NCBI GenBank assembly: GCA_050249615.1 | Contig: JBFWQE010000112.1 | Location: 1-17,905 of the forward strand | Source: VFZN01 sp050249615 | Lineage (GTDB): Bacteria; Acidobacteriota; Vicinamibacteria; Vicinamibacterales; UBA2999 | Length of the DNA stretch: 17,905 nt | Reading direction: 5' to 3' | In this document: positions 12,398 through 17,905 of the stretch, one piece after another | Layout: every line of letters starts with the position of its first letter | Position numbering within the stretch: position 1 is the stretch's first letter | Notes under the pieces: generated by a model | Databases searched by the model: none | What the model was told of the DNA's origin: nothing | Seen by the model: the letters and a program-made list of their open reading frames with translations, nothing else | Position numbers and translations under genes: made by a program

Positions 12398-14391
12398 CCA
12401 GCCTCGTCACGCGCCTGCGCTCGCGCCTGGTGTGGATCGCGGCGCTCGGCGCGCTCACCGTCGGCCTCGTGGCGCTGGCGGCGATCGTGATGGTCGGCAC
12501 CACGCTTGCTCACTCGCCAGCCGCTGTCCTGGTCGCAGGGCTGGCCACCGCGGCCGTCGTGACCGCGGTTGGCGCCCTTCGCGCGCGGCGCGCCTGGACG
12601 CCGATGGCCACCGCAGGCTGGATCGAGGCCCGAGTGCCGGGGCTCGACAATCTCCTCGTCACCTGCGTCGAGCTGGCTCGCTCGCCGGAGCGGGCCTCGA
12701 ACCGCATGCGCGAGGAGATCGAGCGGCAGGCGACCGTGCGCGCGGAGCGCGTGCGCCCCGCCGACGTTGCGCCGATGGCGCAGGTCGCGGCAGCGCTGGC
12801 GCTGGTGGCCATCGGGACCGGCGCTGTCGTCTGGTCCGCGCTCAGCCCTCGAGAGGGAGTCGTGTGGCGCGAGGGCAGCGTGCCAGGTCCGGCCGGGATC
12901 GCCAGCGTTCGCTCGAAGGTCACGCCTCCGTCGTATCTCGGGCGGGGGGTGAGCGAGATCCAGGACCCCGGCCGGATCGACGTGCCGGCCGGCGGCACCG
13001 TGCGCCTCGAGGTGGAAACCGGCGCGGCGCTCGCATGGATCGAGGATCCGGCCGCGGGCACGAGACCGCTCGCCCGCCAGGAAGACGGACGATTCGCGCT
13101 CGAATGGGTGCCGGCGGGGAGTGCCACGCTGGCCGTGGCCGCAGGCCGCACCACGGGCGCCGCCGACGACACCCGCCTGATCGGCATCACCGTCGTGCCC
13201 GACCGGCCGCCTCGCGTCCGTATCGTCACGCCCGGACGCGACCTCGCGTTCACGACGCCTCACCACACCGTGGACGTCTCCGTCGAGGCCGGCGATGCCG
13301 AGGGGCTGCGCGGGCTCGAGTTGCGCTACGTCCGGATGTCGGGGTCGGGTGAGTCGTTCGATTTCTCCGAAGGACGTGTGCCGCTCCAGGTGGAGCGGCA
13401 CGCCGCAGGTGAATGGCGCGCGCGGGCGCGATGGTCGCTGGCTACTCTGGGACTCGAGGACGGCGACTCGGTCGTCTACCGCGCCGTGGCGCGCGACACG
13501 AATCCGGATGCGGACTGGGTGTCGTCCGAGTCGTTCACCATCGATCTCGGCGCGCGCCTCGAGTTCGCAGGCGCCGGTTTCGCCGTGCCGGACGAAGACC
13601 GGCGCTACGCCATCAGCCAGCAGATGGTCATCGTGAAGACCGAGCGGCTGCAGGCAGAGCGCGCGAAGCATTCCGCAGACCAGTGGGCGGAGGAGACTCG
13701 CATGCTGGCGGTGGAGCAGCGGATGGTGCGGTCCGAAGTGGTGTTCCTCAGTGGCGGCGAGGTCCAGGACGAGGTGGAGGAAGCCGCGCACTCGCACGAG
13801 GTGCAGGAAGGCCGGCTCGAGAACGCGGGCCGCGCGGAGATGTTGCGCGCGATCAACGAGATGTCGCGGGCCGAAGCCCGGTTGAATGCGGGGGACGCGG
13901 CGGGGGCGCTGGTGTTCGAGCGGTCCGCCCTGGCAGCCCTGCAGCGGGCGTTCGATCGTCGGCGCTACTTCCTGCGCACGCTGCCGGAGCGCTCCCGCAT
14001 CGACGCGAGCCGCCGCCTGACGGGGGATCGGCGCGACGCGCGACCGTCCACGCGCGCGACGCCGGCCGAGGTGGCCGATCGACTGGCGATCGAGCGGGCA
14101 TTGATGGCCGACCTGTCTGCGCTGGTCGAGGAGGGACGGCAAGCGCCGCCGGCCGTGGTGGCTCGCCTGGCGTCGTTGGACGTGTCAGCCGCCCAGTGGC
14201 GCACGCTGGCCGAGTCGCTCGCATCGGCTGGCTCACCGGGAGCGCGGCGTGAAGCCGCCCGGGTGGCGATGAACGCGGTTGCCGATCGTGCGCGGGAGCG
14301 GTTGGCCCCGGCCGCCGCCAGCCCGGCGACGACGAGCGGTGACTTGATGGGCTGGTGGGCGGACGAGACGCGCGCGCGGAGGCCGCGGTGA
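12388..14391 (+). CDS. DUF4175-like membrane protein with coiled-coil-rich C-terminal half
   Basis: A 667-residue protein. Three membrane helices lie at about 13-36, 43-64 and 130-152, with the cytoplasmic-looking TAGWIEARVPGLDNLLVTCV between helices 2 and 3. A periplasmic part with beta-sandwich-like repeats follows (SKVTPPSYLGRGV near 175; RPPRVRIVTPGRDLAF near 275). The C-terminal third is mostly charged helix, probably coiled coil (RLQAERAKHSADQWAEE, then NEMSRAEARLNAGDAAGAL). The layout resembles DUF4175-type proteins found behind MoxR/BatA genes; the exact family should be treated as provisional. GTG 12388 is chosen because GCGAGG lies six bases before it and it overlaps the preceding gene by 10 bases. 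It ends in a GTGA overlap with the next gene. It may be a structural part of the same envelope complex. Confidence 0.78.
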   Translation: MDVASLVTRLRSRLVWIAALGALTVGLVALAAIVMVGTTLAHSPAAVLVAGLATAAVVTAVGALRARRAWTPMATAGWIEARVPGLDNLLVTCVELARSPERASNRMREEIERQATVRAERVRPADVAPMAQVAAALALVAIGTGAVVWSALSPREGVVWREGSVPGPAGIASVRSKVTPPSYLGRGVSEIQDPGRIDVPAGGTVRLEVETGAALAWIEDPAAGTRPLARQEDGRFALEWVPAGSATLAVAAGRTTGAADDTRLIGITVVPDRPPRVRIVTPGRDLAFTTPHHTVDVSVEAGDAEGLRGLELRYVRMSGSGESFDFSEGRVPLQVERHAAGEWRARARWSLATLGLEDGDSVVYRAVARDTNPDADWVSSESFTIDLGARLEFAGAGFAVPDEDRRYAISQQMVIVKTERLQAERAKHSADQWAEETRMLAVEQRMVRSEVVFLSGGEVQDEVEEAAHSHEVQEGRLENAGRAEMLRAINEMSRAEARLNAGDAAGALVFERSALAALQRAFDRRRYFLRTLPERSRIDASRRLTGDRRDARPSTRATPAEVADRLAIERALMADLSALVEEGRQAPPAVVARLASLDVSAAQWRTLAESLASAGSPGARREAARVAMNAVADRARERLAPAAASPATTSGDLMGWWADETRARRPR

Positions 14392-16172
14392 GGCTCGCGG
14401 AACTGCTGCGCCTCACGGCCATCGGTATCGCCATCATGTGCTGGCTGGACCCGCCAGTGGTCGTGGCTCCGCAGCCACCGCTGCCCCTGGCCATCGCCGT
14501 CGTTCGATCCGCCGTGGACGAGCGTCCGGCATCGAACACCGGCGCCGACACGATTGGAGCGCGGGCGACCGCGGCCGCCCAACGCCTGGTGCAGCTGCTC
14601 GGTGACGCCGCCGATGCACGGGTCCACGAGATGGCCGACCCGCTCCGCCTTCCGTGTGACGCTCAGCAGCCCTGCGTCATCGTCACGGGCGGTGCGCCCA
14701 TTCGCGTGCCACTGGACCGGCGCGGGCACACGTCCGTGGTCAACGTCGGCGAGCCGCTGGCGCCGAACGTGGCTGTGACGGGTGTTGACGTCCGGGCAAC
14801 GCACAGCGAGGCGGCAGGGGTCGCACGCGTCCAGCTGAGCGGCTCCGGGATGACCGGGGGGCAGACGCGCGTCAGGCTGACGGACGGCAGCGCCGTGATC
14901 GGCGAGGCGGCCCACACGTGGAACGGTGATGGCGAGACGGCAGTGAGCGTGCCCTGGTGGCCCATTGCCTCCGGCACCCGGGCGCTGGCGGTGGAGGCGG
15001 TGACCGAGGGCGTGGAAGAGCGGACGTTGCTGGACAACGGCGCCCGCGCGTTCGTCGAGGTGGCCGATGCGCGCTGGACCGTGATCGTCCACGAGCGGCG
15101 GCCGTCATGGGCCACCACCTTCGTGCGCCGGGCGCTCGAGGGCGATCCGCGATTCAGCATCGACGCCCGCACCGATGTGGCGCCATCAATCGTGGCCTCG
15201 ACCGCGCCGGGTGTCCCCGGCCTCACCGAGGCGCGGCTTGACGCCGCTCGGGTCGTCATCGCGGGAGCGCCGGAGGCGCTGACGGCAGATGACGTGGCGA
15301 GGCTCGACCGCTTCGTGCGGCATCGCGGGGGGGCGGTCGTGCTGGTGCCGGACCGGCCGTTCGCGGGACCTGTCAACAGGCTGCTGTTCCACCGGTGGAC
15401 CGAGCGGCTCGACGAAACGGTGACGCAGTCGGGCGGCCTCCGCGCGAGCGAATGGCTCGTGGCCGACGGCGCGACGAGCTTCGACGAGCCGCTCGCCCGA
15501 TCGGATGCCGGACCGACCGTCGTCTCGACGCCGGCTGGCGCGGGCCGCGTGGTCGTGGTCGGCGCCATGGACGCGTGGCGTCACCGCGGGCCCGACACGG
15601 GATTCGAGCGATTCTGGCGCACGACGGTCGCCGGCCTGGCGCGGGGCGCGGGGGCGACTGTTGCCGTTGACGCGGAGCCGCGATGGTCGCTGCCAGGCGA
15701 AGAGGTGACGGTGCGGGTGAGCGGACGAACCGTACGCGCCTGGACGGAGCGGAGCGCGACGGCCACCCTCGCGTGTGGCGATGCGGCCACGATGCCGATC
15801 CGCCTGTGGCCGTCGAATGCCCGGGCCTCCTTTGTCGGCCGGGCGCGTCCGCGGGTGTCGGGCGCCACGTGCACGGTCACTGCAGCGCTGGCCGGTCTTG
15901 GTGAGGGACGGGTCGACATCCAGGTGATGCCGGACGGCGCGACCCCGGGACCGGCGGTGGAGACGGACCTGGTTGCCGTCGCGTCCCGAACGGGTGGCCT
16001 CGTGGTGTCCGACACCGAACTCGATCGCCTGGCCGGGGCCCTGCGAGGACTCAGGTCGGATACCAGGACGCCGGAAGCGCGGCATCCAATGCGGTCGTTG
16101 TGGTGGTTCCCGATCTTCGCCGGGTGCCTCGCAGGGGAGTGGTGGCTGCGCCGGCGCGCGGGCCTGCGATGA
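14388..16172 (+). CDS. Membrane-anchored protein of unknown function with GATase1/vWA-like region
   Basis: A 594-residue protein; no firm family name. GTG 14388 has GGAGG five bases upstream and overlaps the previous stop as GTGA. A short N-terminal hydrophobic stretch (LTAIGIAIMCWL) and a C-terminal helix (about 568-585, WWFPIFAGCLAGEWWL, then RRRAG) suggest both ends are in the inner membrane with the bulk in the periplasm. The middle region ARVVIAGAPEALTADDVARL, then HRGGAVVLVPDRPF, resembles the GATase1-like fold seen in large membrane proteins of BatA clusters. Beta-rich segments flank it (VRVSGRTVRAWTERSATATL). Its place between the DUF4175-like gene and tldD suggests a shared complex, but no activity can be assigned. 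Confidence 0.75.
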   Translation: MRLAELLRLTAIGIAIMCWLDPPVVVAPQPPLPLAIAVVRSAVDERPASNTGADTIGARATAAAQRLVQLLGDAADARVHEMADPLRLPCDAQQPCVIVTGGAPIRVPLDRRGHTSVVNVGEPLAPNVAVTGVDVRATHSEAAGVARVQLSGSGMTGGQTRVRLTDGSAVIGEAAHTWNGDGETAVSVPWWPIASGTRALAVEAVTEGVEERTLLDNGARAFVEVADARWTVIVHERRPSWATTFVRRALEGDPRFSIDARTDVAPSIVASTAPGVPGLTEARLDAARVVIAGAPEALTADDVARLDRFVRHRGGAVVLVPDRPFAGPVNRLLFHRWTERLDETVTQSGGLRASEWLVADGATSFDEPLARSDAGPTVVSTPAGAGRVVVVGAMDAWRHRGPDTGFERFWRTTVAGLARGAGATVAVDAEPRWSLPGEEVTVRVSGRTVRAWTERSATATLACGDAATMPIRLWPSNARASFVGRARPRVSGATCTVTAALAGLGEGRVDIQVMPDGATPGPAVETDLVAVASRTGGLVVSDTELDRLAGALRGLRSDTRTPEARHPMRSLWWFPIFAGCLAGEWWLRRRAGLR

Positions 16173-16196
16173 TGCCGCGATGATAAAGTACGGCCG

Positions 16197-17789
16197 ATGA
16201 TTTCACGCCGGGATTTCACGAGAACGGTCGGGCTCGGCACCGTGGCGCTGGGCATCGCGCCCGGCTCGATCTTCGCGCGCCAGTCCACCTCGCCGGTGCC
16301 GCAGGTCAAGGACCCGAAGTATCGCACCTGGTCGGAAGACGCGCTGAGGGAAGCGCGCCGGCTTGGCTGCACCTACGCCGACATCCGTTTCACGTTCAAC
16401 CGATCGAATGGCGTCGCGGTGCGGAACGGGCAGATCACCAGCAGCGGCAGCATCGGCTTCGGCCAGTTCGGAGACGAGGAGACCTTCGGGTTCGGCGTGC
16501 GCGTCATCCACAGCGGCGTCTGGGGTTTTGCCAGCAGCCCCGTGGTCACGCCCGAGGAGATCCGGCGAATCGTAGGAATGGCCACGGAGGTGGCGCGTGC
16601 CAGCGCCATGGCGAAGAAGTTCGACGTGCGCCTGGCGCCCGTGAAGGCCTACGACACCTTCTGGCAGACGCCGATCAAGGTGGACCCGTGGAGCATCCCG
16701 CTCGAGGACAAGGTCGGCGAGCTGGTGGCCATCACCGAGATCATGCAGAAGGCCGACGGCGTCTTCATGGCGACCGCGGCCGTGAACGTCAACTACGAAT
16801 GGAAGTTCCTCGCCACCACCGAAGGGTCGTTCATCGAGCAGGTGTTCTACTACACGGCGGCGAGCATGACGGCCACCGCCAGGCGCGACGGCCAGGTGAA
16901 GTCTCGCTCCTACAATCCGGGTACGGAGACGCGCGGCTGGGAGTTCTTCACGGAGAAGAACATGCGTGGCCACGCCGAGCGCGTGGCCGCCGAGGCGGTC
17001 GAGCACGCCATGGCGAAGCCGGTGGGCACGGGTCTGAAGGACCTGATCCTCATGCCGTCGCACTCGGCGCTGACCATCCACGAGATCGTCGCGCATCCCA
17101 CCGAGCTCGATCGCATCGCCGGCTACGAGGCCAACTATGCGGGCACCAGCTTCATCACGCTGAAGGACCTGGGCAGGCTGCGGTACGGGTCGAAGTTGAT
17201 GAACGTCTATGCCGATCGCACGCACCCGGGTGGCGCCTCGACCGTGGGTTATGACGACGACGGAGTCGAGGCGCAGCGCTGGCCGCTCGTGCGCGAGGGC
17301 GTCCTCGTCGGGCTGCAGACCAACCGCGAGACCGCGCACTACATCGGCGAGACCTCGTCGCGCGGCTGCACCTTCGCCAACCACTGGCGGAACTACCCGT
17401 TCCTCCGGATGCCGAACGTCCAGATGGAGGCGGGCCCGGCCGGATCGCCCACGGTGGACCAGATGATCGCCGACGTGAAGGACGGCGTGCTGGTGGACGG
17501 GCAGGGGAGCTTCAGTATCGACCAGCAGCGCTACAACGGCCAGTTCGCGGGCGACGCGTTCTGGGAGATCAAGGACGGCAGGAAGACGCGAATGGTGACG
17601 GACTTCACCTACAACGCCATCACGACGGACTTCTTCGCCAACCTCGACGCGGTCGGCCCGCCCGAGTCCTGGGAGCATCACGGCATGGGCGGCGACGCGA
17701 AGGGCCAGCCCGTTCAGTCGAACCGGCCGTCGCATGGGTCGTCGCCGATGCTCCTGCGCCGAATCATGGTGGGCACGGCATACTCCTGA
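16197..17789 (+). CDS. tldD: TldD/PmbA-family metalloprotease-like protein with Tat signal
   Basis: A 530-residue protein. Residues 1-28 carry a twin-arginine signal (SRRDFTRTVGLG, hydrophobic run, IFARQ), so export in folded form is predicted; classical E. coli TldD is cytoplasmic. The zinc motif is HEIVAHPTELD (His295, Glu296, His300). Other family blocks are FGFGVRVIHSGVWGFA (97-112), LRMPNVQMEAG near 405 and the conserved C-terminal domain. TldD works with TldE/PmbA to cleave unfolded or modified peptides. In E. coli TldD the third zinc ligand is a Cys in a VCGKEGQ-type block; the aligned block here reads HHGMGGDAKGQ without Cys, so the metal site may differ. It begins 24 bases after the previous gene, with no strong Shine-Dalgarno sequence. 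A second family member appears to start 57 bases downstream. Confidence 0.92.
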   Translation: MISRRDFTRTVGLGTVALGIAPGSIFARQSTSPVPQVKDPKYRTWSEDALREARRLGCTYADIRFTFNRSNGVAVRNGQITSSGSIGFGQFGDEETFGFGVRVIHSGVWGFASSPVVTPEEIRRIVGMATEVARASAMAKKFDVRLAPVKAYDTFWQTPIKVDPWSIPLEDKVGELVAITEIMQKADGVFMATAAVNVNYEWKFLATTEGSFIEQVFYYTAASMTATARRDGQVKSRSYNPGTETRGWEFFTEKNMRGHAERVAAEAVEHAMAKPVGTGLKDLILMPSHSALTIHEIVAHPTELDRIAGYEANYAGTSFITLKDLGRLRYGSKLMNVYADRTHPGGASTVGYDDDGVEAQRWPLVREGVLVGLQTNRETAHYIGETSSRGCTFANHWRNYPFLRMPNVQMEAGPAGSPTVDQMIADVKDGVLVDGQGSFSIDQQRYNGQFAGDAFWEIKDGRKTRMVTDFTYNAITTDFFANLDAVGPPESWEHHGMGGDAKGQPVQSNRPSHGSSPMLLRRIMVGTAYS

Positions 17790-17793
17790 GCTC

Positions 17794-17835
17794 CAGCCCC
17801 AAGCCCCAAGCCCCAAGCCCCAAGCCCCAAGACCT
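17794..17835. repeat. Heptamer tandem repeat AAGCCCC
   Basis: Four exact AAGCCCC units (17801-17828) are flanked by one degenerate unit on each side (CAGCCCC and AAGACCT). The repeat fills the gap between tldD and the next start codon, five bases past the tldD stop. Confidence 0.85.
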
Positions 17836-17846
17836 CACAGATCCCC

Positions 17847-17905
17847 ATGGCCTACACCCGAGACGAAGTCAAAGCCATCACCGACAAGGTGCTGTACATG
17901 TGCAA
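17847..17905 (+). CDS. Start of a second TldD/PmbA-family gene (partial)
   Basis: Nineteen codons from ATG 17847 to the window edge read MAYTRDEVKAITDKVLYMC. This resembles the N terminus of TldD/PmbA (TldE) proteins, where TRDEAK, then a helix, then V-L-x-M/x-S/C opens the N-terminal domain, and such genes often follow tldD. No signal peptide appears in the visible part, unlike its neighbour. The identification rests on 19 residues plus context, so it is tentative. No clear Shine-Dalgarno sequence is seen between the heptamer repeat and the ATG. Confidence 0.6.
   Translation, partial: MAYTRDEVKAITDKVLYMC

Overview
The window is about 18 kb of very GC-rich bacterial chromosome with dense, mostly co-directional genes. 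The gene content suggests an Acidobacteriota member, possibly of the Vicinamibacteria type. The clues are a long orphan MacB/FtsX-type permease of the ADOP class, a MoxR/DUF58/BatA-type cluster running into a Tat-exported TldD, secreted hypotheticals of a type common in that phylum, and short GC-rich minisatellites between genes. This placement is inferred from family knowledge. No rRNA, tRNA, CRISPR array or transposase was seen.

Region 1 (1-3606, minus strand) reads right to left: an outer-membrane beta-barrel protein, a secreted protein of unknown function with a Gly/Ser tail, a 1-Cys peroxiredoxin (its ATG overlaps the preceding stop as ATGA) and a DUF411/CopG-like periplasmic metal-binding protein. 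The DUF411 gene is the most striking object in the window. Its frame is intact from a good ribosome binding site and signal peptide to the C terminus except for one TGA. That TGA replaces exactly the first cysteine of the family's CxCC motif, giving T-(TGA)-G-C-C. A stem-loop lies at bacterial SECIS distance downstream. The gene is either a selenocysteine version of DUF411 or a gene killed by a single nonsense change.

Region 2 (3690-6972, plus strand) holds a methyltransferase-fold protein with an apparent export signal and the ADOP permease, which has no ATPase partner in the window.

Region 3 (7022-9381, minus strand) encodes a PDZ protein with a trypsin-like fold whose triad is degenerate, then a small LuxR-type DNA-binding protein with a stub N-terminal domain, then an HtrA-type protease with an intact His-Asp-Ser triad but no visible signal peptide.

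Region 4 (9451 to the end, plus strand) is a tight apparent operon: MoxR AAA+ ATPase, DUF58 protein, BatA-like membrane protein, DUF4175-like membrane protein with a coiled-coil-rich C-terminal half, a membrane protein with a probable GATase1/vWA-like region, TldD, and the start of a second TldD/PmbA-family gene cut by the window edge. MoxR ATPases typically act as chaperones for DUF58/vWA partners, and the last two genes may form a heteromeric TldD/TldE-like protease.

Several intergenic gaps carry short tandem repeats: GGGTGC-type blocks, a 16-17 bp repeat, a 10 bp repeat and a 7 bp repeat. A 17-base word is shared, in inverted orientation, between gaps about 8 kb apart.
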